Positions 32,401-41,795 of a DNA stretch of 64,000 nt are shown here, piece after piece. Below the pieces are notes generated by a model, which searched no databases, was not told where the DNA came from, and saw only the letters and a program-made list of their open reading frames with translations. Source of the stretch: Uloborus plumipes (taxonomy: Eukaryota; Arthropoda; Arachnida; Araneae; Uloboridae). Location of the stretch: assembly GCA_038373865.1 (NCBI GenBank), contig JAXGGA010004747.1, positions 1-64,000 of the forward strand, in the 5' to 3' direction. Position 1 is the stretch's first letter. Each line of letters starts with the position of its first letter. Position numbers and translations under genes: made by a program.

Positions 32401-33217
32401 GCAGAAGCAAGCAAAACATCACCAATTCGTTTATTCCATTCATAGACTGCAGTTTCGTGCTTTTCAGCACTCGTCAGCATAGATGCGGTCGCTCGCTGGT
32501 ATTCTAATTTCACATTAGCTACCGTAAAGTCGGGTTACTTGGACTCTAGGGGGTTACTTGAGCCCATTAAAGTAAAATGATAAAATCTGGGTTTGGTACT
32601 TACTGGTTGAAGACTTGCACGTAGTTACTCGTTTCTCCGCTAGGTAGAAGCACTCTGCAGTCTCTAACGCTAGTACCCAAACTCAGATTTTATCATTTTA
32701 CTGTGGGCTCAAGTAACCCCCTTGTGGGTCCAAGTAACCCGACTTTACGGTACCAGTTTTTTTTTTGGCTCTCTTTGCTCTATAAGCGGTTTTCTGCCTC
32801 CAGCTCGTTTACTTTCTATTCCATGCTGACGAGCGCTAAAAAGCACGAAACTGCAGTCCATGGATGGAATTCACGAGTTGGTGTAGTATTGTATGCAAAT
32901 GTATTGTGTCAAGTAAAGCGTTCGTATGAAGTTTAAGTTCCTCATTTTGTTTAAAACGCATAAAAGTGATCAATTTTGACTCACCTCCAGAAAACGACGA
33001 GAGCTATTGTGTTCGCCGAGGTGGCCACGAGGAAAGTGACGACGTAGAGAGTGATGAGGATGAGATTCTGCAAGTTGGTGATGGTCAACCTCTCTCTGTG
33101 GTACTCCGTGAGAACATGCTCTATGCTGTCCCAGACGCCAGAAAGATTGGGCGATAACGTACTATTTGGGAAGCTAATGTTCAAGGTCATCCGGATCCAT
33201 TCCCGTGGAATGTCCAT
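20253..33217 (-). CDS. Class A (rhodopsin-family) GPCR, probable neuropeptide receptor, 6 coding exons
   Basis: Exons 33217-32985, 30720-30560, 29465-29255, 24820-24625, 21237-21106 and 20462-20253 join with compatible phases (2, 1, 2, 0, 0) to give 380 residues. The N-terminus has three N-glycosylation sequons (NIS, NST, NLS) and no clear signal peptide. Hallmarks by residue: TM1 NTIALVV; LAVSD (93-97) in TM2; Cys124 before TM3; DRY (148-150); Trp in TM4 (VGWSILLVW); ECL2 Cys210 in YCVEDW; Pro235 in TM5; CWVP (297-300) in TM6; NPLLY (338-342) in TM7; then a short tail with Cys352 and Cys359. It should act at the plasma membrane through G proteins. The C-x-E-x-W pattern in ECL2 recalls RFamide, SIFamide and orexin-type peptide receptors, but the subfamily and ligand are not established. 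At least one non-coding 5' exon is implied, because a good acceptor (TTCTACAG) lies one base before the start codon. Confidence 0.93.
21106..21237 (-). CDS. GPCR coding exon 5 (ICL3 end, TM6)
   Basis: Acceptor CTCCTTTAG|TCT and donor TTCCAG|GTAATG; 132 bases, phase 0 on both sides. It encodes residues 268-311 including ERRKLVAKRFLILTTVFAVC and WVPYNI, the TM6 toggle region. Confidence 0.92.
21965..22120 (-). repeat. Dispersed repeat 'R', copy b (inverted), in GPCR intron 4
   Basis: Reversed, it reads ATTAGCTACCAGTTTTTTTC, CTCTATAAGAGGATTTTG, AACTGCAGTCCACGGATCGA and GTTGGCGGTGTATTGCAAG, matching copies at 5535-5727 and 32400-32905. The 5' portion (GCGGTCGCTCGCTGG) seen in the other copies is missing. 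Confidence 0.7.
22875..22925. repeat. Perfect 23-bp stem hairpin with 5-base loop
   Basis: AAAAAACGTGTTTTACAGCA GTA is followed by GGTTT and the exact reverse complement. It has no flanking gene and lies inside GPCR intron 4. It could be a foldback replication artefact or a small hairpin RNA source; nothing decides between them. Confidence 0.9.
23022..23078 (-). repeat. SINE 3' tail fragment, family of 29595-29883
   Basis: CACTCCAGGGTCCCCCGTAC followed by CAACTCGTGGTTTAAGCGGG closely matches the same-strand tail of the SINE at 29595-29883. Only the 3' end is present, as expected from a 5'-truncated insertion. Confidence 0.75.
23207..23612 (+). mobile_element. ATCGG-rich inverted-repeat element, copy 1 (unclassified)
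   Basis: It begins CCCAAGTAGCATCAACTCAT and ends (reverse complement) CCCTAGCAGCATCATCTCAT, giving about 23-bp terminal inverted repeats. It is flanked by TT on both sides (23205-23206, 23613-23614). The 406-bp interior is packed with CATCGG, CCGATGA and GATCGGCC motifs in both orientations, so open frames occur on both strands by composition. Two more copies lie at 48940-49347 and 51489-51894. Confidence 0.85.
23640..23885 (-). repeat. tRNA-derived SINE, second family
   Basis: On the minus strand the head has an A-box-like TGTCTAGTGGTCAGAGG and a B-box GGGTTCGAATGCC about 35 bases later, followed by a roughly 170-bp body. It differs from the SINE at 29595-29883. The tail end and target duplication were not resolved. 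It lies in GPCR intron 4. Confidence 0.6.
24086..24145 (+). mobile_element. hAT-like terminal fragment (CAGTG..TAGCTA type)
   Basis: CAGTGTCATAGCTAGCAAGG, GTGTTTCCCGAGGCGGTAG matches the reverse complement of 57975-58038 (CAGTGGCGTAGCTAATAAGG, GTGTCACCCGGGGCGGTAA). The two are ends of one hAT-like family. The other end of this copy was not found. Confidence 0.5.
24625..24820 (-). CDS. GPCR coding exon 4 (ECL2, TM5, ICL3 start)
   Basis: Acceptor TTTTCCAG|TCG and donor AAACAG|GTTGGT. It encodes residues 202-267: the ECL2 block SFVYCVEDW, TM5 (WFAFATFTLVFVIPGATM) and a Gly/Arg-rich ICL3. The first base completes a Ser codon from exon 3. Confidence 0.9.
25000..27190. other. GPCR intron 3 sequence without recognised features
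   Basis: The sequence is AT-rich with only chance open frames. A C run with a short GC-richer patch lies at about 25630-25680. Confidence 0.4.
27399..27558 (+). repeat. 43-bp tandem repeat, about 3.6 units
   Basis: Units start at 27399, 27442, 27485 and 27528, exactly 43 bases apart. The core is AGATGGATATTACAAAAGAT, AGTTAATAGTTAAAATAGTT. Surrounding sequence (GGCCCTGTGCAG near 27230, GGGGGCCCTATTGATCGTGG near 27650) suggests the array lies inside a transposon, but its ends were not defined. Confidence 0.8.
28818..29217. mobile_element. hAT MITE next to GPCR exon 3
   Basis: The ends are CATGGGTGTCCAT and, reversed, CAGGTGTGCCCAC. Flanking 8-mers CCCTAGAA (28810-28817) and CCCTAAAA (29218-29225) differ at one base. 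C runs lie near both ends and AAAT/TTAA simple sequence fills the middle. It ends 38 bases from the splice donor of GPCR exon 3. Confidence 0.7.
29255..29465 (-). CDS. GPCR coding exon 3 (TM3 end, DRY, TM4)
   Basis: Acceptor CATTTCAG|GTG and donor ACTAG|GTAAGG. It encodes residues 132-201: VAVAASVFTMTVMSVDRYVV, ICHP, then TM4 HVGWSILLVWLLALLLFVPV and the start of ECL2. Confidence 0.93.
29595..29883 (-). repeat. tRNA-derived SINE, intact copy with 13-bp target duplication
   Basis: AAATTCGAGGACA occurs on both sides (29582-29594, 29884-29896). On the minus strand the element starts AGCCGTGGTAGCCCGATCGG (A box TAGCCCGATCGGT) and has a B box GGGTTCGATCCC, a classical pol III promoter from a tRNA-like head. 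A body follows, and the tail ends GTCGTAGGTACGGGGGACCC, TGGAGTG. Length is 289 bp. It lies in GPCR intron 2. It would have been copied by a partner LINE, which is not identified here. Confidence 0.9.
30560..30720 (-). CDS. GPCR coding exon 2 (ICL1, TM2, TM3 start)
   Basis: Acceptor CTTCTTTCAG|GTT and donor CCAAG|GTAAGA. It encodes residues 78-131: FQHMRCLSNSLLITLAVSDL with the TM2 aspartate, the ECL1 tryptophan (KLWIFG) and Cys124, the partner of the ECL2 cysteine. Confidence 0.93.
32400..32905 (+). repeat. Dispersed repeat 'R', copy c, with inverted flank and nested MITE
   Basis: The + strand copy runs from GCGGTCGCTCGCTGG (about 32486) to GTTGGTGTAGTATTGTATGC. It is split at ATTAGCTA/CCAGTTTTT by a TA-flanked foldback MITE (32522-32750). 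Upstream, 32410-32475 is an inverted copy of R's 3' part (GACTGCAGTTTCGTGCTTTT). It is therefore a compound, nested repeat in GPCR intron 1. Confidence 0.75.
32522..32750. mobile_element. TA-flanked MITE with CCGTAAAGTCGGG ends
   Basis: Left CCGTAAAGTCGGGTTACTTG and right CAAGTAACCCGACTTTACGG are inverted repeats flanked by TA (32520-32521, 32751-32752). Removing the insert and one TA rejoins repeat R as seen in copy a, which proves the boundary. The first bases match the ends of the 1.3-kb element at 37552-38845. Confidence 0.88.
32985..33217 (-). CDS. GPCR coding exon 1 (N-terminus, TM1)
   Basis: The start codon is at 33217-33215. An acceptor (CCTTCTACAG|G) lies one base before it, so translation begins in the first bases of this exon and the transcript has an upstream non-coding exon. 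It encodes residues 1-77 with three NxS/T sequons and TM1 (LILITLYVVTFLVATSANTI). Donor CTGGAG|GTGAGT, phase 2. An in-frame upstream ATG at 33277 lies inside the hAT copy and is rejected. Confidence 0.92.
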
Positions 33218-33256
33218 CCTGTAGAAGGTGAAGACAGATTTAAGCGAAGTTTTAAG

Positions 33257-33950
33257 TAGGGATGCACCAATAAGCAAATTGACCGATTACCGATTAATTG
33301 GCTGAGCCGATTAATGACAAGGATGATTGTTTTTAATACTACTAAATTTACAATCACTGTTTTTCTCTCTTTTTCCATTTCGAGTTTAGAAATAGTAATT
33401 TATTTCTGAGAGAAGATTTTTTTTTCCAATTTCCTAATTTTCACAAAATAATTTCAGTATTTTATCAAATTTTTAAGAACCAATTTTTATATAATTGTCA
33501 ATAATATTACATTAACACATTGTTAATTGGACATAAAAATTAAAAAAAAGGAGGGTGGGGGGGGGGGAGCCTGTGGTGAGCAATCCAATTTAGGGGTACT
33601 TTTAATTAAAATTTTTTCATAATTAGTAGCAATTTAATTCAAGACTTTTATTCTTTGTGAAAATTAGAGGTTATCTAAAAGCACTGTGATAATGAGAAAA
33701 CTATCGCCACATGAAAAATGTTGCACATTGTCAATGTGTATATTTATTCAAAGTAGGAGAATTAATTTATTAAAAAGATAAAATCAACTGCGAGGGTTAT
33801 TATTACTGTTAATAAAATTATTCATCATAGTGAAGGTATACTTTAAAGAACAATATTTAAAAAATACTTTTTTAGCCGATTAATCGGCCCAATTTTGCCG
33901 ATTATTAATAATCGGCACAGTGGTCGATTATGGGCATCGGTGCATCCTTA
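33257..33950. mobile_element. hAT element with TAGGGATGCACC ends, copy 1
   Basis: A perfect 8-bp duplication GTTTTAAG flanks it (33249-33256, 33951-33958). Ends are TAGGGATGCACC and GGTGCATCCTTA. Subterminal GCCGATTA/TAATCGGC motifs are repeated at both ends. It is 694 bp with no coding capacity. It lies 39 bases before the acceptor of GPCR exon 1, in the 5' intron. Confidence 0.92.
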
Positions 33951-34066
33951 GTTTTAAGTATAGCTGGTGCAAACCTAACTTGGTAGCATTGTGAAGGCTA
34001 CACAGACTCTAATCACAGCATTACGACGCAGCCAGGTGAGGTTTGATCCAACTAAACACTTCTTAG

Positions 34067-35183
34067 TAGGGATGCACCGGTAAGGAAATTGGTCGATTAC
34101 CGATTACTGATTAATCGGCAGTGCCGAATAATGTTCGGGTTTATTATTTTTAATATTACCAATTTCACCCTCACTGTTTTTTTCCTTTCTAATACAATTC
34201 CGACTTTTGGAAATATTTACTTGTTTGTTTTTGACAAAATATTTGTTTTTCACCATTTTTCCATGTTAAATAATTTCAAAATTTTATCAACTTCCGTTGA
34301 AATCTTTTAAATATTTTTGTAAATAAAATTACATTAACACACTAGATATAATAGTTATTAAAACGGGGGGGGGGGGAGCTGTGATGAGCACTTTAATTTA
34401 GGGGTGTTCTTAATTTAAATTTATTTTTCAACTATAAGTAGCCATTTAATTCAAGACTTTTGTTCTTTGAAGATTAGAAGTTATTTAAAAGCAATAAGAT
34501 AAAGAGAAAAATATCGAGACATGAAAAATGTTGCAATATTGTCTATAAGTGTAGATTTATTTAGAAATGGAATATTAAATTATTAAATCATTTATATCAA
34601 CTGAGAGGCAACTTATTATTATTATTATTATTATTTAGTATTTCATTCTTTGAATTATTTATTTTGTTTTTACTCACTACACTTTGGTAAAACGTGTAAT
34701 TCTTGTGTTTGTAGAAAATTATTTATTTCTTGTTTATAAATTTATCCATCGTAATATTGTGTTCAAACATCGCTGAGTTAATTTTATTCAAAACATCTTT
34801 TCCGCCGGTTGATCAGCAAAATTTGACTGATTTTAAATGAAATGAAATATTCATGTTTTTGAATTCCAACTTAAAATTTCAGGAATTTGCAGAGGGTTCT
34901 CTTTTAATATTCCAATCAGTTTTACGTTTTCTATGAACTATTTGTTTTGTTTTTACTCTGTACACACTTTCATACTGTATGTTATAGAAAGAATTTCAGA
35001 AAATTACATTTATTTACTGTTAATAAAACAATTTATCATAGTTTCTTGGTGAAGGAATACTTTAAAAGATAATATTAAAAAAATTGTCCATTAATCGGCA
35101 AAATTTTGCCGATTATTAATAATCGGCAAATTGGACGATTATAAACGATAAATCGGTACTGCCGATTAATCGGTGCATCCCTA
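34067..35183. mobile_element. hAT element with TAGGGATGCACC ends, copy 2
   Basis: Ends TAGGGATGCACCGG and GGTGCATCCCTA, with flanking CTTCTTAG (34059-34066) and CTTCTTAA (35184-35191), seven of eight matching. It is 1117 bp and shares interior sequence with the copies at 33257-33950 and 35399-36511. No intact coding frame. Confidence 0.88.
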
Positions 35184-35398
35184 CTTCTTAACATTATTGA
35201 AGACAAGTTATTGAGGAAGCTTTGATATCGAATTTTAAGTAATTTACATAGACTGTGCTACATGTTTTGACTGATGCGATGGATATCATAAGGAATAGTT
35301 CAGATGACGTTTATAGTCATCCAGCTTATTTCATATGGAATGTTGATCAAGAAAAAACTCCATATCAACAAATATTGGCTTTGGAGTTAGGGGAAAAC

Positions 35399-36511
35399 TA
35401 GAGACGCACCGATAAGCAAATTGGCCGATTACCGACTTATCGGCTATTGATAATCGGTCGAATAATTGGCTGAGCCGGTTATTGGTCAGGATGATTATTT
35501 TCAACTACTACCAAAATCACCATCACTGCTTTTTTTCTTTCTTTTACAATTCCAATTTTAAAAATAGTAGTCACTAATTTATTTCTAAGAGAAGAATTTT
35601 TTTAATTTCCTAATTTTTTCAAAGCAATTTCAAATTTTAATGCAATTTCTTTGAACTAATTTCAATATTATAGTTAATAAAATTACATTAAAACATAACA
35701 AAGTTAACACATTGTTAATTATGGTAACTGGACATGAATATTAAAAAATAGTATTAGGGCTGTTGTGAGCAGAGCACTCTAATATAGAAGTGGTTTAATT
35801 TAATTTTTTTGTTCAGTTATTAGTAGCCATTTAATGCAAGACTTTTATTCTTTGTGAAAATTATTTGAAAGCACTATGCTAAGAATGCTAAGGAAAAAAT
35901 ATCGACAAATGAAAAAATGTCGCCAAATTGTCTATATGTGTATATTCCAAACAGGAAAATTAATTTATGAAGAAATTTATATCAACTGTGAGGATTATCT
36001 TTCTTCGTACTACATGTTATACTTAAGTTTGCAGAAAATTAATTATTTCTTGTTTATGAATTTATCCACCAGTTTCTTCTTTAAGGCATTAAAATAATTT
36101 TATTTGAAGCATGTTTTCCGTCGGTTGATCGGAACAGTTTGACTGATAATAAATAAAATGAAATACTCAAATTTTTGCATTCCAATTTAAAGTTCAGGAA
36201 TTTATTACTCCTATTAGTGTCATATGAACATCAACTGTGAAGGTTATCTTTTGATATTACATTCAGTTTTGCACACTGTATGAAATCTTTGTTTTGTTGT
36301 TACTCAGTACCCTTTCATACTACATGTTATAGTAAGGATTGTAGAAAATTGCATTTATATTTTCTGTTAATAAAATTGTTCATCATAGTTTCTTCGTGAA
36401 CGTGTACTTTAAATAGTAATGTTTAAACAATATTTTTTTCGCTGATTAATCGGCAAAATTTTACCGATTATTAATAATCGGCAGAGTGGCCGATTAATTG
36501 GTGCATCCCTA
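35399..36511. mobile_element. hAT element with TAGGGATGCACC-type ends, copy 3
   Basis: Ends TAGAGACGCACCGATAAG and ATTGGTGCATCCCTA. Flanking 8-mers agree only at the inner bases (AAAAC), so this is probably the oldest of the three copies. The interior shares the CGATTATTAATAATCGG palindrome with the other two. Confidence 0.75.
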
Positions 36512-37551
36512 TTAAAAACAGTAAATGGCTATTCTTTTTCACAGCACTTTCAGCGAACTAAAAGAGTGCTGCTGATCCCAGTGATTTTAAAACACAGCGG
36601 TTTAAAAACCAAGGTATGGGAAAACACCTGGAAGTATGTGCATGCAATTTTCATTCCAAGTTTCAGTTTATCCTTCTCCTATGCTGCGGAAAAGGAATGG
36701 AAATCTTTAATTTAAAATACATAACTAAGTATATTGCAGATAACTTTTCATTTATATATTCTAAATTTACACGATGCATAAAATATTAAGAAAAATATCA
36801 TGCATTAATAATCTTAAATAGGACTAGGCAGTAGAATCAACAGGTACGCCTGGGCTAACACCCAACACACTTGGAAAATATTTCTTCATGGGCCTCATAA
36901 AGAAAGTAGGGGAAACTGGAGGCAAAAAACTGGCTGTGACTGCTTGGTAAAACATCTGAATAAAATAGACATTCTTCCATCTAGTACACGCCAAATATGC
37001 AATTTGGACATCATGGATGCAAAACATCTCGTATGCTCAAAACTTGAGAAAAAGGTCTCAGAAACGCTAGGAGATAAGTAAACTGTACAGAAACGCCAGA
37101 ATTTGCGCAATCTCTTTGTAAAGACTTCATTCCTCATGTTCCTTTTATTGTTATTTATTTCTCATATTAATTTGTTGCGTTTTTCTACTTCTCATTTTAA
37201 TTACTTGTGTATTTTGATATTTTACTTGTTCTTATGTAATACCTGAGCTGTCTTAACATTAGAGCTCGCGCTGGGTTTTTTTGATCCAGGCGCAAGGGAG
37301 AACATTCGAGCTCTACTTTTATTTGAAAGAAGTGGACCAGGTCCACTGTAGCTGCATTCAAAGTCGACCCCTTGACCTTGGATATATTTTTGAGATGCTT
37401 GATTAATATTTGTCAAAATCATGATTTACCACTCTAAATTATTCAATAAGTATTGTTTAAATGCTCTTAAAAAATGTAATATGGGTCATTCTGACTCAGC
37501 GCGCGCTGTCGTGAATCGGTATGTCGCATGCTTTCCGGAAGGTTAAAAGTA
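36512..37551. other. Region without supported gene
   Basis: Two overlapping minus-strand open frames lie at 36824-37137, but no family signature or splice context is seen. The block 37258-37420 has a GC-richer, retroelement-like look (GAGCTCGCGCTGGG) without a clear frame. Confidence 0.35.
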
Positions 37552-38845
37552 CCGTAAAATGGGGTGAATCGGAACACTTTTCAGCTTTGATTGTAAAAAA
37601 AGTAGTTGAAAGATTTTTTTTTAATTTGATTTTTTGGGTAAAAACTTCGGTCTTGCTTTACTTTTGATTTTCCAAGCGAAGACAAAGCATTTTGAAAAAT
37701 TATTATTAAAATATATAGGAAATTGTGGGTGTTCCGAATCACCCCGCTGATAGGGGTCAATCGGAACACTTGTTAAAATTTTTATTTTTTTTCAATTTAA
37801 CCTGTAATAGGTCTCACAAAATGAGTAATATTGATGGAGGAGAATAAGAACAGATAATTACTGTCAAATAAATGCATAATTTCAATACCAGTAAACGTGT
37901 ATAATTTGTCAAAATTCAAAATAATTTTGAACTTATGAAAAATGAAAAGTAATTTTAAGAAATGCTTTTGAATTGAAATACAAAGATTTAACATGAATGG
38001 AAGTCACTCATGTCGTCCACAAATATGTACTTGTCCTTAAAACTAGCAATTGTGACTTGGATTAAGTTTTTTCATAACATCTCCTGGGATGAACTCTGCC
38101 TTTTCTTTAGTTTCTTGAAATCTCTGGGTTTCGGGGATTGTCCTGAAAGCTTTTTACGCTTATTCATAACTGTCTGTGTGCTGGATTTTTACTACATAAA
38201 GTCTATGTGACTTTCCCCCTCGTATTTTAAGTAAAAAGAAGTCTCCTGGAGAAAAAATCTTTTGAAATCTGTAACTGTTTGTCATTCTAAGATCTAGTTG
38301 CTCACAAGAAGGGATAAACAGTAATAAAACCTTGTCCTTGTCTTGATTAGAAGAATTGGGGTTAGAATCTTGATTTTTCAAACAGTTTCCTTCAAATAAA
38401 TTTGAATTGGAACAACAGAACTAAGTGTTGCGATTCACCCCGCAATTTTTTTTTCTATGCCATTTTTCAGAATTCTTCATTTTTATGACACAATTTATAA
38501 AAAATGTAAATTCTAATGCGGTATTCTGTTATTCAGATATACATGTATAATTGAAACATACCACTCTTAGTTTTTAAATATAGGAAGGTTTGATCTTGCA
38601 TATGAAGTTTTGCAGTCTATGGAAATGTGATGTTTTCTAGCGTTCCACGTGCAGCCCTCCTTAGAAGCCAATAGCGTTGCCAGATTGACAAAAGTAATTT
38701 TTTCCTACTCCCTATGACCTTACCTTACTAAGAAAAAAATTCATGGTGAAAAATACCCAATAGTTTATTTATGAAGAATTTCGTTGTACGGTCGGGAAGT
38801 TTTGTTCCGATTGACCCCGCTGTTCCTGTACACCCCATTTTACGG
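37552..38845 (-). mobile_element. Tc1/mariner-superfamily element, probably pogo-like, degraded
   Basis: Ends CCGTAAAATGGGGTG and CACCCCATTTTACGG, flanked by TA (37550-37551, 38846-38847). Several subterminal copies of the GGTCAATCGGAACACTT type lie inside. On the minus strand a short frame (38381-38160) contains FSPGDFFLLKIRGGKSHRLY VV, which resembles the C-terminal region accompanying pogo/Tigger-type transposases. No catalytic core remains, so the copy is inactive. Confidence 0.72.
38160..38381 (-). pseudogene. Possible pogo-type transposase C-terminal remnant
   Basis: A 73-codon open frame within the TA-flanked element. The PGDF-LLK....LYVVKI pattern is the only recognisable feature. 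The assignment depends on the element's ends and should be treated as tentative. Confidence 0.4.
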
Positions 38846-38847
38846 TA

Positions 38848-41140
38848 TGACTGATTTTTTCCAAAAAGTCATATGTCTACCGAACCATTGTTCACCTATT
38901 GCATGAGTTCGAAGAAAAACAGAGAAATATATGGGAAAGCTAGTAAGCAACAATGGAGTAAAATTAATTCCTACACTATTTCCTTCGCACAAGAGAAGAA
39001 TTATTGGAACAAAGGGTAAGTTTAAAGTACAACAGATGAAAACGCATGCCGATAAAACAGCTCCGGTAATCATCTCCGAGTACGGAATCTGAAGAAATGC
39101 GAAAATTACTTTGAGGGGATTCAATCGATTTCGAAGAAGTGAGTTTCCCTGGGGATACATTTATTTTTAAAACGCACTTAAGGATTTTTAACTGGATGTC
39201 GATAATCTGCTTAGAGGAGAATTACGTGATATGTTAGTGAGTTAAGCTTGCGTGAGAGAGAAGATATGCTTTTTTTGGCTTCTGATGGTCAAGAAAAGTG
39301 ATCCGATCTGTTGATGAAAAAGAAAATATTGTTTAACTAAAGATAACTATAAAAGAAATGAGAAAATATTTATATCTTTTGAATATGGAAGTTTATCAGT
39401 AAACTCGTAATTGTCTGTAGAGATCGAGTATTTTAAAAATAATAACGTGTATTAAAGTAATCATCTCTCTTAAGTCAATTGTGATTTCTGGGGAAAATAT
39501 TGTCAACTAGTGACGAAATTACTATTTTTTTCGTACCAGTAATCTTTTTTTTTTCTCAGATAAATGATTTGTAGGTAATTAAAAAAAAATGAGTCTTTTA
39601 AAGTAAAATAAATTATATGACGCAGAAATACAACAGTGGGGAGCTAAGGGTTAAGGTTTAGAGGAACGGTTTTATTGTTGAAATGAAATTGATTATTTTA
39701 ATTTCTCCTCCTGAGAATCATCGGATCGATCGAAAACTCATTCCTACTTTCGAAAATTAAATAAAAAAAGTTTTTGACGCTAAGCGTTTCTTGAAATGGC
39801 AAAAATTCAATTCCTAGGACTGAATATTATTAATAAAGGTGTTCAAAGGTATTATATACAATTGAAATTACTTAGTCAACTTCAGATCAGTAGACATATC
39901 TGATTCAATAGAAACAGATATTTTGTGCTAATAAGCACATACATTTGTGCGTGTTGATACATACATGTATGTGTGCAAAAGTTAAATCCGTGTAGAATAT
40001 CTGCGTTCTGGTATCTCCTGCATTAAATTTGTAAACAACATAAAATGGTGTCAAATGCTACAGTATGATAGGTTTCAGTTAGAATAGTGAAGCGAACTTA
40101 ACAATCATGAAAGAATTTCATAACTTTTTTCACTTCAGTTCGTTTTTTTTTGTATAAAAATGAGCGACAAACCTTTTACTAAGTAACATTGCGGCAACTA
40201 TATCCGAGAGAATTCCTCTTATAAGTTTTTTTCTTTTCTTACTGTTGTTAAATTGTTTATTGCCCTGGAGTTTGGGGCGTATTTCCCCCTTCCCTCTTGC
40301 TGGTGTAAGCTTTCTAAACCACCGACCTATTTTTTTCATGAAATTATGCTCTCCTCTAATTAAAAAATAATTAATTTAATAATGCTCATTTACTATAAAC
40401 TACAAGTATTTGTACAAACACTCTAATGATAGGAGTCCGCACTCAATATTGCTCTCTGAAAGCGGTCCGCGGGACAAAAAGTTTTGGATGTCCTGTTCTA
40501 AACCTATCTACTTATCTTTTAGCTTATTTATTTAAAAAAAAATATATTTAGTAAAACCATAATAACTATTAATTAAAAAGAAAAATAATAATTTCTCTGT
40601 ACAATCGATGCTAAACATCTAATCTATTTATTTTACTTTTTTTTTACGTATTCCTCACCCTCTCTCTTTTGTCGGGAAATTTACCCTCAATTTTTTAGAT
40701 TACTTCAGACAACAAAAAGAAGTCTTTTGAGAGTCAGAATCACTTTTTTGTTAAAATTGAGACAAACCTTTCCTTCCCAAGCTACGTCGTACCCACGATG
40801 TTAAAAGATGTAACATTTTCTATCGCAAAATGCTGAATAAACCAATCACGAAAGGATTCCTCCTACCCCTCCTCGGGCACCCCGACATTTCTATATCAGC
40901 AGTAGCAGCTAAGGAAAAAAAATGGACGTCGAATAAGCCTTGCATATTGTGCAGTTCCCTCGTTTTTCCCTTTACATAAATATCAGTGGCGGGATTCAAA
41001 TGCTGCTCGTGAAAGGAATCTGAAGGCGTTGTAAAAAATATAAGAACAAGCAATAATAATAATAAAAAATTGAAACTGCTGAATTTTTTACTTCGACATT
41101 CGGTTTCAGTTTCCTAGACGACGTGAAAGAAATGGTAGTT
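38848..41140. other. Region without supported gene
   Basis: AT-rich sequence with chance open frames only. About 70 bases near 39405 (TCGAGTATTTTAAAAATAAT) are similar to 63606-63675, so an unidentified dispersed repeat is present. A short TACATACATGTATGTGTG stretch lies near 39960. Confidence 0.4.
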
Positions 41141-41144
41141 TATA

Positions 41145-41795
41145 CAGGGTGTCCACTCCAATCGTGGACCAATAGCTAATTTCTAAACCGTTAGAGATAA
41201 GCATATAGTTTATTTAGGAAAAAATCTCCAAATTCTGAAAGGAATTTTGGGTCTATTTAATGTTTTTCAAAAAATCAAATTTTGAAAGAGTTACGAAATT
41301 TAAATTTTTATACAGCCCCCCAGTCCTATCAATCATATTTAGTAAAACATTCTTGACACTGTAACGTTTAAAACTAAAAAAAAATCACTCTTCTACCACA
41401 AAAATTGACCGAGTTATGACGTTTTGAAAAATCAAGATTTTGAAGGATTTCGCATACGGTCCCTTAAGCGATCTCTCGATGACGTCATGAAACAATGCAA
41501 AATCTTGATTTTTCAAAACGTCATAACTCGGTCAATTTTTGTGGTAGAAGAGTGATTTTTTTTTAGTTTTAAACGTTACAGTGTCAAGAATGTTTTACTA
41601 AATATGATTGATATGACTGGGGGGCTGTATAAAAATATAAATTTCGTAACTCTTTCAAAATTTGATTTTTTGAAAAACATTGAATAGACCCAAAATTCCT
41701 TTCATAATTTTGAGATTTTTTCCTAAATAAACTATATGCTTATCTCTAACGGTTTAGAAATTAGCTATTGGTCCACGATTGGAGTGGACACCCTG
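41145..41795. mobile_element. Long foldback (hairpin) element with TA flanks
   Basis: Arms 41145-41441 and 41499-41795 are each 297 bp and near-perfect reverse complements, separated by only 57 bp. The ends are CAGGGTGTCCACTCCAATCG and its complement, flanked by TA (41143-41144, 41796-41797). Almost the whole element would fold into one stem. TA flanks suggest mobilisation by a Tc1/mariner-type transposase. Confidence 0.92.

Noticed and set aside
32966..33157. Plus-strand frame of 63 codons over GPCR exon 1
   Set aside because: It is the antisense shadow of the GPCR exon.
33217..33277. Upstream in-frame ATG extending the GPCR N-terminus
   Set aside because: The extension runs through an acceptor-like tract into the end of a hAT element; a strong splice acceptor lies one base before the chosen start.
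36824..37137. Overlapping minus-strand frames of 67 and 80 codons
   Set aside because: They overlap in different frames without recognisable similarity; possibly an old retroelement fragment, but not supportable.
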